Part shown: in pieces, positions 10,837 through 22,650 of the stretch
Layout of the letters: each line of letters opens with the position of its first letter
Position numbering within the stretch: the first letter of the stretch is position 1
Assembly (NCBI GenBank): GCA_917880885.1
Contig: OU862919.1
Coordinates: forward strand, 51,497,058 to 51,561,057
Length of the DNA stretch: 64,000 nt
Direction: 5' to 3'
Origin: Limnephilus marmoratus
Taxonomy: Eukaryota; Arthropoda; Insecta; Trichoptera; Limnephilidae
The notes under the pieces: generated by a model
Database searches by the model: none
What the model saw: the letters and a program-made list of their open reading frames with translations, nothing else
Told to the model about the DNA's origin: nothing
Translations under genes and position numbers: made by a program

Positions 10837-11209
10837 GTACCTACATAAGAGAGTAAATTCTAAAGCATATTTTGCACATTAAATTATTATCATTTATTAA
10901 ATTAAAATTCTTAGGTTTTGATCCTTCCTTAGCAATAACGTTATACAAATATTTTTTGCATTCCGCAATACTATGTGTAACACTTTCAATTAAAAAAATT
11001 TCGGTCTCCTAATTTTGGATATATTTTTAGGTTTCACCCTCATGCGAACTGTTAAATAAACAGATCTTTTTACTAGAAAAATGGGCTAAACCATGTGCTC
11101 TTAATTTAGCAATTGAACTAGTAAATTACTGTCCGGTATAAAATGCAAGTATATTACACTACCGTCCCGACTTTTGGGCAATTGGACCTACAATACCGGC
11201 AATCACGTA

Positions 11210-11900
11210 ATGTTGTGGTGAACTACCATCCCGGCTGACGAACAACTAGATGGTGAGCTACCGTCCCGGTTTACGAACAATTAGGTGGTGAGATACCATC
11301 TCGGCTAACGAAGTACGAGGTGGTGAGATACCATCTCGGCTAACGAAGTACTAAGTGAAAAGATACTCTTTCGGCTAACGAACAACTAGATGGTGAGCTA
11401 CCATTTCGGTTTACGAACATTTATGTGTATGGTGAGAAGCCATCTCGGCTAACGAACAACTAGGTTGTGAGTTACCATCTTGACTAATGAACAACTAACT
11501 GTAGTAGGCAGTGAACTACCATCTCAGCTAACGAACAACTTAAAAAAAAGAAAAGAAAGACAAACATTCCCGGGTTACGAATAACCCAACAATATTTGAA
11601 AATCTCCTACTACCACCACAGTAAGCCAAAAATGAAAAAAAATGGAAATGGTGAGATACCATCTTGGCAAACGAACAATTAGATGGTAAGCTACCATCTC
11701 GGCCAATTAAAAACTAGGTAGTGAACCACCACCTCGGCTAACGAACAACTAGGTTGTGTGTTACCATCTTGGCTAACGAAAAACTACTTTAGCTATCGAA
11801 CCACTAAACAGTGAGCTACCATTTCGGCCAACGAACAACTAGTTAATCACCATATGGTGAACTGCCGTTCTAGCTAGTGAAAAACGAAGTCAAACAACAA
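11210..11900 (+). repeat. Degenerate 35-bp minisatellite
   Basis: The repeat starts GAG(A/C)TACCATCTCGGC, continues TAACGAACAACTAG and ends (A/G)TGGT. Successive GAG.TACC starts fall at about 11219, 11255, 11290, 11325, 11360, 11395, 11434 and 11469, that is mostly 35 bp apart, and the array resumes from 11650 to 11880 with interruptions. The period is not a multiple of three and no long frame runs through it, so it is not a coding repeat. Confidence 0.8.
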
Positions 11901-12600
11901 ATCCCCGTATTGTCCTGTGAAACGATGCATACAACTATTAACAATTAAAACAGCGCCCCAGGAAACGATTCCGTGCTCTTCCTTTACCCTCGTGAACTAG
12001 TGAGCCACCATCCGGAATCCCGACCTTGAAGCAAATGAACACAGAGCTACCTTACCTTCAATTGAGAAAGTGTATAGTGATAATAAGATACCGTACCAGC
12101 CATTGCAATTGTCCAGTGAAGTGCATAATATTACATTGATAAGCGCAAAACTAAACACTAGAAGCAAATAATAGAGCCCCATGGAGCCTTCACCGCTCAC
12201 AGTGAGCCAGAGTCAGTCTGTTAGTGAGCTAGTGACTAGTCTGTTAGCTAGCTACCGTCCCGGCCACCGAGCCGAGCCGCCTGTAATTATCATTACGGGA
12301 ATTCTTTCACATCATTATTGTGATTAAAAGAACCAGTAATATTATTTGACGAAGGTGCCCGCCGCGGTACAGAGTAACAAATTACTCGGCGGGGGCCATT
12401 TATAAAAATCCAAATTACACCAACATAAATTAGTAAGAAGGAAAGAGTGAGATGTAATTATGGGGAACCGCATTAATATTTATGTCCCTAATTATAAGAC
12501 CTTTTGAATAATACCTAACGAACGCTGAGTGGTGAGGGGAGGCCAACCAGTAGAGCTACGAGCAAATCTTAGTGTTTTCAGCAATACACTGTTGGTGATT
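11901..12600. other. Decayed flank of the minisatellite; CCGCCG/CGGCGG hairpin
   Basis: Scattered GTGAGCTAC.. and CCCGGCCACCGA pieces (12000-12060, 12225-12275, 12515-12540) look like remnants of the 35-bp unit. GCCCGCCG (12358-12365) and CGGCGGGGGC (12387-12396) can pair around a 20-nt spacer. No coding frame of note. Confidence 0.4.
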
Positions 12601-12605
12601 ATTTT

Positions 12606-12807
12606 TCTAAACTTCTTTAGGCAGCGCCGTTGTGATTTGAAAATCGGATGAAACGGAAACGACACTAAAAAGAGACAAACACATACATCTATAAGATTTA
12701 GCCTGAGAGAGAATGAGGTAAAATGAAACCTTACCGCATTGGCCGCTTTGATTATGAGGTTAATAAGGTTTTACTTCTACCTCGTGTGAACTGCATTAGA
12801 TTTTTTG
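12606..12807 (+). mobile_element. Family D repeat, copy 2
   Basis: Contains GCCGTTGTGATTTGAAAATC, CGACACTAAAAAGAGACAAA, and the CCGCATTGGCCGCTTTGATT variant middle. It ends in GTGTGAACTGCA plus a T run. A family L arm follows at 12815. Confidence 0.7.
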
Positions 12808-12814
12808 GTTTGTT

Positions 12815-12925
12815 GGCGTGTTGTACTTTCTTCTCCTTTAGCCAAGCTAGCCAAGTTGGTCAAATTATGTAGAGGCGCAACACGGCATGATAACCCAAAT
12901 ATTAATCATGTTCTTTTATCCGTAA
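12815..12925. mobile_element. Family L fragment (single arm)
   Basis: CCAAGTTGGTCAAA..GGCGCAACACGGCATGATAA follows the same order as the right arm of the fold-back at 7036-7095. The second arm is not present. Confidence 0.45.
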
Positions 12926-13073
12926 AAGTCTCAAATCATATCCAATATAATGTTGTATTATACATCCGGATTCGCTTGAGTTTTAATACTTTTTAAAATA
13001 GTTGTAATGCTCTATGATTTAACAAAAAAAAACAAAGCTTCATAGCTAATTATGGAGTTCGGGAGTTATTCAG

Positions 13074-13280
13074 TTTGGGAGACGGGTATGTGTACCGCCG
13101 CCACGGGAACCATTTATTGAATAACTAACACCTTTGCCATAGGTTACTCCAAGTTGTGACAAGGGGATCGGGAGCCGAATCGGGAGAGCCGTACTCTCTC
13201 GGAACATCAGCAGTGGGAGGGATGGATTCATACGTCCGTCACTCCTCAGGGTCTCCTGTGTGGATCTAATGTAAAAAAAA
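13074..13280 (+). mobile_element. SINE-A copy, internally deleted
   Basis: It starts TTTGGGAGACGGGTATG..ACCGCCGCC and ends CTCCTGTGTGGATCTAATG plus A's. The 3' hairpin arm GGCCCTGAGG is missing, so only CTCAGGGTCTCCTGTGTGGA of the tail remains. Confidence 0.7.
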
Positions 13281-13469
13281 GATGACGTCGTGAGTTAAGA
13301 ACAGTATTTTTGACGTAGAAAATCGACTTCAAAAGATCAATCATTTAAATATTTTTCTTTACTCTCATCTGTGTTAAAAAAATATTATAAAAAGGATTTT
13401 TTCTCAGTTGATTGTAATATATTATCACCACTATTGTATCATATTAATTTAATGGTATTTTCATCTCAT

Positions 13470-13674
13470 CGACGGTCCCAAAGAACAATGTCCTATGCGC
13501 GATTTTATAGTTGTACAGTAGAGCTGTTGAAAGTTTCGTTTCGCCATTTTTACTGTTTCTGAGATCAAAAAATATATCATTCAAAATACAGATTTTTTAA
13601 ATGAACAAAAAGAAATTAAAATAAATCAGTAAATTTCAATTTTAGCAGATTCGACAGTGTTCGTCGTGGCCGTC
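13470..13674. mobile_element. MITE, family H copy 1
   Basis: The left end GACGGTCCCAAAGAACAATG is matched in inverse by the right end CAGTGTTCGTCGTGGCCGTC. The interior shares the CTGTTTCTGAGATCAAAAAA block and the AGCTGTTGAAAGTTTCG block, in reverse orientation, with copy 2 at 58767-59014. A 63-codon frame inside is not a gene. Confidence 0.6.
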
Positions 13675-13702
13675 TTTAATGTCCGTAATGTTACAATTTA
13701 AG

Positions 13703-13885
13703 CCTAAGGGAACGTAACCATACTTCGTGACCTGTTAAGGGGGGGGGGGGGGGGGGGGGTCTTCAAAATACCACGCTTGGTACAAATGAGCGACGGGTTG
13801 CTTAAGTTTTTGGTAACCGGGAGGGGGGGGGGGGGGGTTAAAAATTGCAAAAAGTTGGTCGCGTAGTATGGGTACGTTCCCTAAA
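13703..13885. mobile_element. MITE with two long poly-G tracts
   Basis: CTAAGGGAACGTAACCATAC (left) mirrors GTATGGGTACGTTCCCTA (right), continued by CTTCGTGACC and GGTCGCGTA. Inside are runs of about 20 G (from 13739) and 14 G (from 13824) on the same strand. Only one copy is present in the window. Confidence 0.65.
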
Positions 13886-14956
13886 TAGTAATTTAAAAAA
13901 AATCTTGGTGCCTATTTCATTATTAAAAAATCGATACTTATCCTATTTTTTTAAATCTAATTCTGCGTGAATTCTGAAGTGCGCATTCCGTTAGTGATTA
14001 AAATTTGTTATCCTGGAATAAAACATTCAACAACGCTCGAGTTAAGCAACGCAGGTGCGTAAGTTTTTTTTTACTGACCCTTGTTTTAAAGGCAGGTAAA
14101 AATCCTCGGAACAAAGATCTAGGCTAGATTGGCTACTAAAATGGAAGTGGAAGAGAATTAATTATTTACATTTTTTATTAACTAAACCCACACCTTCCGT
14201 GTTAGTAATTTTACCTTCCACGTTTATACCTGTTTGAATTATTTTCAATAACGACACTTCTGAAAAAAAATAACTATGATGGTGTTACAACACTAATTGC
14301 ATTTATGATAAATATTTATTTTTCGGTAACCAAATGTTCCGAATCCCTGCTCCCGTCTGAGCTAATAAATTAAAATACGTAATTATATCAAATCCTTTTA
14401 GTACTAACACAAGCAACAAGAAACATCTAATCGTAACGCTCCAATCGCCATTCGCTCGCCGCTTTATATGCGGACTGCGATAAGATCGTGCAATATTAAT
14501 CTACCCTGAATCAAACGTCTCGATGGATAGAATAGTGCCTCAAAAAACGCACCCGTAATGAACTAGGAGCATTCCAATCGAAATGATCTCGGCTAAATGT
14601 GTAATTATGACGATTGTATTGTTACGAAATGAATGTATATTACGTTTTTAGTTCAATCCTGAATTGGTCGTTCATCATTAAAATAATTATTGTAATACAG
14701 TGCTACCAAAAAGTCAAAACACACTTTTTTCATCGGTAGTTACAAAGAAATAACATGGACCAATCGATAGGAAGAAACATGAATCAATTTTTTTGTCTTA
14801 ACGTATTTAGGTTGATTAAAGAAATAACTTTGAGGCTCACTATCCATGATGCCCGTTGCACACAAGGCTAGAATTTCCAGCAAGCTTAGCAAGCTATTTT
14901 TAATAACTTAGTAAACTAAAAGTAAACACTAGCCACGTGCAGACAAAACTAGCCTT
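13886..14956. other. No gene seen
   Basis: Ordinary AT-rich sequence with no repeat shared elsewhere in the window. Bases 14400-14600 have a less biased composition but no open frame. Confidence 0.5.
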
Positions 14957-15204
14957 GTTGAAGTGAAACTTCCTTAGCCCGGTTAGCGTTTCGGAATTCG
15001 GATGAAACGGAAATAACGCGTACAGCACCTGTGAAGCATTATATCTTGTCAAGGCTCCTCTTGATTGAGATATAAATCGGAAACGACGCGAGGTCTGCGC
15101 TCATTGGCCTGCTCACTACGCTTTGGTAATGACCTCACTTTTCAAGAGATTGTTGTGGTAAAGTTTCGCTTCTACCGCGTGCTAACTGCACTCGAATTTT
15201 TTTA
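14957..15204 (+). mobile_element. Family D repeat, copy 3
   Basis: TTGAAGTGAAACTTCCTTAG..GGATGAAACGGAAA at the start, then GATTGAGATATAAATCGG, and TTTCGCTTCTACCGCGTGCT..CTGCACTCGAATTTT at the end. The middle is more diverged and rearranged than in the other copies. Confidence 0.6.
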
Positions 15205-16388
15205 ACACAGTACCTAAGCTAGAGAGGAAGCTAGTAAGCTGGCGTATCAAGACAGAATAATTTTAGGATGTGGTTCTATTATTTGTTGAAGTTTCTATTC
15301 TATAGCTTCGTGTTTGGCTTCATATGGCCGCCCAAAGCTAGTACAATAAATATGTGCTTTCTGATGTACGTTACGTTTCTGAAAGTGCCAAAACTCAGTG
15401 ACGAGATTAATTTAAAGTTCGTACAATTTTACATTGGTAAAAAATGTCTGCGGATCGCTAGTATTCCATTTTGTAAAGACAAGTCTATGCTTAATTTAGT
15501 TCAATCCACGACAAAAGTTTGTACCGGATTAATAAAAATCGGCGTAATAATAACCTTATACGTTTAGTGTTTCTTCTACACAAGCCGTTAATTTTTTACA
15601 ACGTGTGGTTACCGAAGTCATTGCAAAAATATTCAAGCATCATATACGAGTAAATCGTACTATGTAGTTTGTGCCAAGCCAGGATAGTAAGCCAGGATCT
15701 TGCCAGGACAGGACCCAGGCATTCTAGCTTCTTATCCTGGGTTGAAATACCTTCCAGATTTGTGTACACCGGCATTCCTATCCTCAGCAGAAAAACAATT
15801 TGATTGGCCTGTCCCAGTGCCTAGAAATCGAAAGTTGTATTAACTGAAGGATTTTATCAGTTTTCTGTCAAATTGTCGATTACACTTGTAGGAAAAACAT
15901 TATGTTTAGTGTTTTTTTTAAAATTCAATTGTAGGTTATATTGAAAATCTATTTCATCAGGATTATTTGTTTTCCAGCATACCTACATAGTGTAGCCCAT
16001 AGTGTAGACAGTCCCCGAATTTTTGCAACAAAAATTATATTGCGAGGTGCATGACCAGATGTAGGATATGTTAGGTAGATACTGTAATATACGCAGATTC
16101 GTTTAAATGAAAATAGAATCATTTTTTGACAATAACAGGAACCGGTAAATCATTTAAACAGGTAGTGGTGAAGTGGATAAATAAAAACATATTTTTATTT
16201 AATTATAACGTAGTTTTTCCTAGGAAGCTGAAGAGTAAAACAAAAAACATTAAAAAAATAAGCTGGTCGAACTAAATCGCAAGTCCAAATTTAAACGGAA
16301 TTAATCGTTAACATCGCTAAGAACTCAGTATCTTTGGGCATTTGCGGGGTAAGAGGGGACTGCGGGTTTGAATTCAAAATTTGTTTGA
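15205..16388. other. No supported gene
   Basis: A 99-codon plus-strand frame (15268-15567) has no motif I recognise and no homologous copy; it is most likely chance. At 15675-15740 short CCAGGA-type units (CCAGGATAG, CCAGGATC, CCAGGACAGG) cluster. Confidence 0.4.
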
Positions 16389-16630
16389 TTTTTAAAGTGA
16401 AATTTCTTTAGCACCGTTGTGATTTGAAACTCAATGAAACGGAAACGACACTAAAAACAGACAAATACGTACATCTATAGATTTTAGCCTACGAGAGAAT
16501 TAGATAGAATGAAACCTTACCGCATTGACCGCTTTGATTATGAGCATACTTTTCAAGGCTCCTATTGGTTGAGGCTGTGTGGGTGGGTTAAGTTTCACTA
16601 CCGCGTGTGAACTGCACTCGATTTTTTTTA
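16389..16630 (+). mobile_element. Family D repeat, copy 4 (best-preserved plus copy)
   Basis: It runs from TTTTTAAAGTGAAATTTC to TGTGAACTGCACTCGATTTT. All family blocks are present in order: TTTGAAACTCAATGAAACGG, ACACTAAAAACAGACAAATA, GATTTTAGCC..GAGAGAATTAGATA, CCGCTTTGATTATGAGC, then CTACCGCG near the 3' end. Confidence 0.75.
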
Positions 16631-18544
16631 AATACTATCGGTGTGCATTGTACATATATGCATTCAAACGTGTCCACTTAAAAATGTTTTTTTTCTGTAC
16701 CTTACGCGTAAATTTTCACGCCATCTTTTTTACACCACTTTTAAATCGGCAACCATAAAACAGCTACAGTAGGTACCTTAAAAACTTTTTTATTTGCTTT
16801 TTTAAGCATCACGTTATAAAAGCCATCCGTATCTACGAGTATAATGATAATAACATTTTAGCATAAGATATGAAGCCCGAATCGCATGAAATAAAGATAA
16901 AAATCGCAATGATCATGTAATTAAAAACACGGCTAAACGATAATGTTATTTTTATTCATGGCTTCTACCTCCGTTCTACCTGAGAGTATTAATTTCCTCC
17001 ATGTTAAGGCGTTAAGAAATAATAACAAACTAAATGGGTCGTGTAATATCGTGTTATTATATGAACACCCGGTGCTTCGTGTTTTAGGTGAGAAATAGTG
17101 GCTTTTATACAGTGATCCTAGTTTTGATAAAAAAAAAACCTGCAACATTTTGATCGATGCTGGTTAATTCTAGAGTGTTCGGTTATTTCTTCCGATTTGG
17201 ATGTTTATTTAAACTAGTTATTAAGACCCCAGAATATTCGTGTGATGTGTGATTTATCTGTGCTAAGTGGATGGATTTTTATTTGAAATATGTTTTTTGT
17301 TGGTAATGTTTGGGTGTTATTTCGCATGGCCTTTGGCGTTTTGTAGATGATATCTAATTTATGTTTTTAAATGTAAGCTACTATCTATGAAATCGTTGGT
17401 AATTTTAGTATTGTTTATTTGATTGCTGCAAAATTTAATGCAGTTTAGACTGCACTAAATTTTATACCTACGAGTACATGATGCGTAGCGTTTAAGATCG
17501 TTCGCTTAGGAACTAGTATTTTTTTTTTTGGCATTTGGGAAACGTTTCATTTTCAGTTCGTAAAATTATCTTTATAAGAAGGTTTGTAGTTAATTGTTAA
17601 AAATAAAAAAAAGACATCATCAATCTGCAGGTTCGATGTTTTTCAATTATTATGAACTAAACTCAGCACCTCCTTTGAAAATGTGACGAAAAAAAAAAAT
17701 CAAGATTTGTTAAACGGATTATGTTAGGATAGGTTAAGGGTTATTTTTCAATTTTTGTTCGTAGCTTTTAATGACTTTTCAAAGAGATGTTGAGTTGAGG
17801 TGATTCTGAGTTGGCATGGAACCAAAGTTTTCAAATATATAAATCTACTGAAACATTGATTACTTAATCGTCAGTTTGTACAAGGTTCTAACCCACATAT
17901 CTCAGAACAAGGTAAAGTTAAGTTGGAACCCTCTCCAACCAAAGTGACGTATCTAGCTACTTCTTCCGAGTATCAATATATTTTCTGCGCGTCCAGTGGT
18001 AGGTACCTACTGACAACTATCATTGTATCAATGAATGGGTTACTTTAAGATAAATTTACTTGACTCAACCAGTTGCGCACAAGTTGTTTTATTACATTAG
18101 TTGCATTACTAGTTCCACGTTTAAACACATAGATTCATCATGAATACATTAGTTGTACGCCACAATTAGAATCGCGCTGGCCGAAATTATGGCATTACTA
18201 GTGATATGCAACTAACTGCGAAGTGTAAAAACGTGGTTCAACTAGTGTCGCAAAACCATTTCAGCTAAACGGCCATGTGTGTTCCTTGTAACTGCATGAG
18301 CGATGTGTTCAGCAACATTGTGCATCGCAGAAAAAGCTATGGTATTGATGATGCCGTGATTGCTGTGATACTGAAGGTAGCACGACACTAAATTTGCACA
18401 ATTTACAGTAACTTTTTGGTATCATGCAATTATTTGTGTAATGCAAAAATTAGGCCTTATTTATTAATTTTATTTTAGTAATTTGTACATTAAAGTTAAC
18501 AAATTGGTATTTAATTATAACAGTACTATATATTTTTATACATA
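16631..18544. other. No supported gene
   Basis: AT-rich unique sequence. TTAGTTGCATTACTAG at 18097-18112 and GAATGCAACTAAAT near 19066-19079 are short inverted matches about 1 kb apart, a possible but unproven element boundary. Confidence 0.4.
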
Positions 18545-18790
18545 TTTTTCCAGTTTGATGTAGCTCCTACAATATTGAACCTTTCAATTGTTGCGGACTT
18601 TAAAGTTTCTGGTAGCATGTTATAAAACTTCGTCCCTTTGTACAGTAAACTATTCTGCTATTCGCTTTATCCTTTTTTAGTAGCCTGATTTCCCTGCGCG
18701 TCCTTGTGTTATGTCGCTGAATGTCCTTGTTGTACATAATTTTATTTGATAAGTAAAACAACGTACGTATAATTTATTATTCAACGATCG
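18545..18790 (-). pseudogene. Decayed LINE reverse transcriptase, extreme C-terminus
   Basis: Read on the minus strand, one frame gives HNTRTRREIRL and, after a frameshift, another gives LLYKGTKFYNMLPETLK. This HNTR..EIRLP ... SLFYKG.K.YN.LPE.LK pattern is characteristic of the end of jockey/CR1-type LINE ORF2 proteins. Stops and at least one frameshift are present, and the poly(A) end is not clear. Confidence 0.6.
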
Positions 18791-19403
18791 AATGCACAAT
18801 ATTTTCGGCCCTTCAATAAATTGTGCAGCGTCGAATTTCCATGAATCAAACAGTAATTTGGTGTCGAAGGCGCAACTTCTGCCGGTAATGTCAGTAGCGC
18901 CAATAATAGGCACAATAAGAGACTACCGCAATTAGTAGGTCCGCACATGGGAGTCATTACACAGTTTATTACCGATGACCCGTTAAATGCATCACCGCGA
19001 GTGATGCGATCGCCGATCAAATTATGGAATGCAACTGCTGCGACTTGCAACTTCAAATGCATCGGTGAATGCAACTAAATTATTAATATATTTTATTACA
19101 TCGTTAGTCTATGGTTATCCGACATTGAATAAAAGACGTTTGGTAACACTGGACAATTGTTTCAATTGGTTTTTTCAAATGATATAATTTTATTTTGTAC
19201 GATAGGAATTTTGGAGTAGCTTATCTGCAGTTTTTTTTACACTCGCAGTGCTAGGGATTTCCCTATGTTATGGCGGCTGCAGTTTGCAGATTAGAATTAT
19301 ACATAATATGCTTGATAATAATAGTAATTAGATAAAAAAAAATCACATTTCACATACACAAAATTCAAATTCACATAATTCACATAATTTTTTTTTGAAA
19401 TAT

Positions 19404-20000
19404 TAGCTGGTTCCCGGCAATGCCATATTCAAAGAAATCAATTGTTTCTCCCTGCATGTCCTTTCCCGTGCGTCGCCGTTCCCCTCCCGCATCCCCTACC
19501 CTCACGCGTTGGCCTTCCATCTTCCTCGCCCACTCTCTGCCCCGTCCCGCAAACCCCCCTCCCGCGTTCCATATATTCAGTCCCAGAACATTCAGTTTTC
19601 AAACAGCTCGCGTGCCACCAATTAGGTACAATTTTTTTTTTCAAATTTTTATTTTTGGTATATTACAAATATTCATTTTTGTATATTATAAGAACAATCG
19701 ATCAAATTTCCTATTTAAAATATATAAAATTTAAAAAATCCATAGACAATTCTAATAAACAAAAAACAGCTGCCTGCTAAATTAAATTTCATCAAACTGG
19801 CGAACTGTCAAACGTGCGAATTTAAAGTATTCTTTATATTTTCTGAAATTATCCTGCGCAATTCTCTTATTTTTTCTTTCCGTATGAACCTTCTACAAAG
19901 TATTAGAAACCTTAAAATAAAAGATGAATGAAATAGGTAAAGTCGTTCTGAAGTTATGGCGTGACCAAGGGAAACAAGGATTCATTTTTATATATATAGA
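19404..20000 (+). mobile_element. TAGCTGG..CCCGGC repeat, copy E4, interrupted
   Basis: It starts TAGCTGGTTCCCGGCAATGC and shares the C-rich block and the ATTCAGTTTTCAAACAGCTC block with E1. It ends AGTCGTTCTGAAGTTATGGC..TTCATTTTTATATATATAGA. About 280 bp of unrelated AT-rich sequence from 19625 replaces the middle part found in E1, so it carries an insertion or a different interior. Frames of 104 and 112 codons here are low-complexity shadows. Confidence 0.6.
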
Positions 20001-20823
20001 TTTTATGTCGTAATTAAATTAGGAAATTTGAATAGGGAATGAGGGAAATGTATGAGGGGAGGTTAGGTGATAATAGTGTAAAATGTATGGGTATTGTGAT
20101 TGAAATGTATCGCATACGTAAGGATAACGCTATTTGTGTTTTGGAAGTTAAGGAATTGGGCTTCTAGGTTTTTAGGTTTTCATGGAGACGGTTGAAGGCT
20201 TTAGGAGCTAGGTACAAGAATCGCCTTTGTGCTGTCGTAGTATGTGGTTTAGGTACCTACATTGTAGTGAAGGTATGATTATTATTGATTCTTTCAACAG
20301 TATTAGTAACTGGCGCAGACCCGTGAAAAAACACGGGATATTACAATTGTCGGATTTGTGACGCTGAATGTTTATGTAAAAAACACATCAGATCATGGAC
20401 AGTTTGCTATAGCTATAGAGTGATCAAGAAATTAAAAAAAAATATTTACGCAGCAACTCTAAAATAAAAATATTATTTTTTGATCAGTTATCATTACATC
20501 ATTGTCAGTTATGAAAGTTATCAAATTAATTCTGATTTTTGGATACAACACTTCCAATCTTGAAGATGACAAATTTAATATTTTTTTGTTAAAATATTAT
20601 ATTGTACCTATATAGGTACTTTATCGCTTGTCTGAATTCTTGACTCAATCAGTTCCAAATTTAAATGAATAAAAAATGACAAATAAATTCTAAATCAGAG
20701 TTAAAATCACTCACAGAGTGACAGACCCACAACCTATGTTAGTATGTTTGACGATTCGAATTACACATGCCTTTTTTCCCTATGAAAATGTATGAAAAAG
20801 TCAATCACTTATTGGAGGGCACA
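20001..20823. other. No supported gene
   Basis: AT-rich unique sequence between the E4 repeat and SINE-A. No motif or repeat noted. Confidence 0.45.
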
Positions 20824-21081
20824 TTTGGAAGGTGATTATGGGTACCGCCGCCCCGGAAACCATTTATTGGAGGACTAACATTTATATCAGTGGGAGAGAT
20901 GCATTCACACGTCCATTGCGCCTGGAGACACCCTCAGATTTCTACCCATCCCTTATACCTTTTCACTTCCCAGAACATCTCCTTTCTTTCCTCAAAATAA
21001 CCTCCACACAGCATCCCCACAGATGACACAGGCTCTGAGAGGAATTATTTTCCTCAGCTAGTGGAGCTAACGTAAAAAAAC
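20824..21081 (+). mobile_element. SINE-A copy with a hAT element in its poly(A) tail
   Basis: From TTTGGAAGGTGATTATGGGT to GTGGAGCTAACGTAAAAAAA. It has the shorter middle with a GAGATGCATTCACACGTCC block. A 64-codon frame inside is a by-product. The hAT element at 21082 is inserted in the terminal A run. Confidence 0.75.
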
Positions 21082-21838
21082 TAGAGATGCCACGAATATT
21101 CGGCTGCTATTCGGTATTCGGCCTATTCGGCTACTTTTTTAACTATTCGGTACTCGGCCGAATATTGCGAACCATTTGGCCGAATACTGAATACCAAATC
21201 ATGAAACAAACGCCCAATATCAATCACATTTTTTTTTATTTTAACAAAAAATCAGCATATTTAATACTTGAAATCTATCAGTGTTAAGTTATGAGTTATT
21301 ATTACTATGAATGAAAACATTTTTTCAGCATTTGTTGATAGCAAACGATTGCGGTTTTCATCATAAATTATACCTGCTTCCGAAAAAAGCCGCTCACTAC
21401 ACTGCTACACTGGGAGATGATAAATAAATCTTAGAAAATTCTGCTGGGTTTATATTTATATTTATATCTATACTGTTTTGCATTTGCTGCCCACCACTTG
21501 TAAGGGTCTGCTATTCGATCTAGGCGAACAATTTTCATGTATTTTTTAAGCCGTAGGTATACACACTACAAGTTTCAATGTATTTTTTAAAATATACACA
21601 ATATAAGTAACACAATTTGATGTAAAAATCAACAAATAATGCGTGTTGTGGCACGAATTACGCGCAATACACCCACGGCGTGGTTACCGCACGCACTTCA
21701 ATGATGCAGGTCAGAACCTGTCACCCGCGAAATGTACTAAGTGTTACCGAAAATTCGGCCGCCGAATATTCGTCGCTTTGGCCGAGAGCCTAGCCGAATA
21801 TTCGGTATTCGGCTAAATCACTATTCGTGGCATCTCTA
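21082..21838. mobile_element. hAT-superfamily DNA transposon, 757 bp, decayed
   Basis: The terminal inverted repeats are TAGAGATGCCACGAATA (left) and its exact complement at the right end (21822-21838). The 8-bp target duplication AAAAAAAC is at 21074-21081 and 21839-21846. Eight-base duplications and TAGAGATGCC-type ends are hAT hallmarks. Subterminal regions are full of CGAATATTCGG/ATTCGGTATTCGG repeats on both sides, probable transposase-binding sites. A piece of the transposase gene survives on the minus strand at 21300-21538. Confidence 0.9.
21300..21538 (-). pseudogene. hAT transposase C-terminal (dimerisation) domain remnant
   Basis: On the minus strand a frame from 21538 gives R.ADPYKWW, matching the DP..WW box of hAT transposases, and stops near 21430. 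After a frameshift come YLSSPSVAV and then SERLFSEAGIIYDENRNRL with ENRNRLLSTNAE. SERLFSEAG..Y...R.RL is the diagnostic hAT C-terminal dimerisation motif. At least two stops and one frameshift make it inactive. The catalytic core is absent. Confidence 0.85.
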
Positions 21839-21846
21839 AAAAAAAC

Positions 21847-22314
21847 ACACGATGCGAAATTTTCAAAGGGCAGGTACCAAAACTGATTCAAAGTATATAT
21901 GTAATGTAGTGTATGCTAGTAGTTGCAATCAACAAGTGTTTTATGTATGACACTGTTTCGCCTATCCGCCTAGTGGCTCGGTACTTATTAAATTGTAATG
22001 CGTTTATGTGTTGCGGACATAATTAAGTATTTAATTTACCATTATGCCATGTTAATTCATTCGCCTATCTAGGCACTTAAGTAGGTGATTGCAAAAGGCA
22101 CGATTCGCAATGTTGTTGTGCTATTATGCTACTATGCCCGCGTTACGTAATTAGCGATTTACTTTGTCGAAAACGGCACTTTATACTAATAAATTAAAGT
22201 GATTAACCATCGTGAATCATGCTATGCATCGATGTGGGCTTGATTATGGTTTATTGTGTTCATTTTAATCATTTTTACTATTGGGGTCAAATACCAGGCC
22301 CGGTGGTACCCGCT
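21847..22314. other. No supported gene
   Basis: Unique AT-rich sequence; no repeat or frame worth naming. Confidence 0.45.
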
Positions 22315-22650
22315 CAAAAAGAAGAAGGAGAGATGTGTAAATACAAATGTTAGAGGGAGTGCGCTAATATTAAAAACGATAATATTTAAGCGAAAATTGT
22401 GAAAATGTTTAATAAAACATGACACGTTTAAAATACCGCAAAAATCTCATGGGGAATGTCTAAAATGGCTTTTAAAGAAACACTGAATTTTTTCATGCAT
22501 AAAACTTGTAAAACAACTGAAAAAAATGAGTAGGTGTATAATAAGTTTCGGTGCATACATTGCGTTTTTTTCTATGGAGGGAATTTCATGTAATTGCCGT
22601 TTCGGCATGGGGAATGTATAGATATTATCTTCAAGAATAACATATATTTT
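22315..22650 (+). mobile_element. Family K repeat, copy 1
   Basis: AGAAGAAGGAGAGATGTGTA, GTTAGAGGGAGTGCGCTAAT and, further on, GCGTTTTTTTCTATGGAGGG plus ATTATCTTCAAGAATAACAT all recur in the same order at 41465-42060, where a family D element splits the copy. The repeat ends at the TTAA of the next element. No coding content. Confidence 0.6.

Noticed and set aside
15268..15567. 99-codon plus-strand frame
   Set aside because: Hydrophobic start but no recognised motif, no second copy, and codon composition follows the AT-rich background.
18677..19074. Overlapping 78- and 97-codon minus-strand frames as a transposase
   Set aside because: Apart from the LINE C-terminal pattern at 18545-18790, no DDE or DNA-binding motif is visible; the flanking TTAGTTGCATT inverse match is only 11 bp.
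19420..19780. Two overlapping 104- and 112-codon proline/serine-rich frames
   Set aside because: They lie in the C-rich part of a TAGCTG repeat also present at 4029-4140; low complexity, not a gene.
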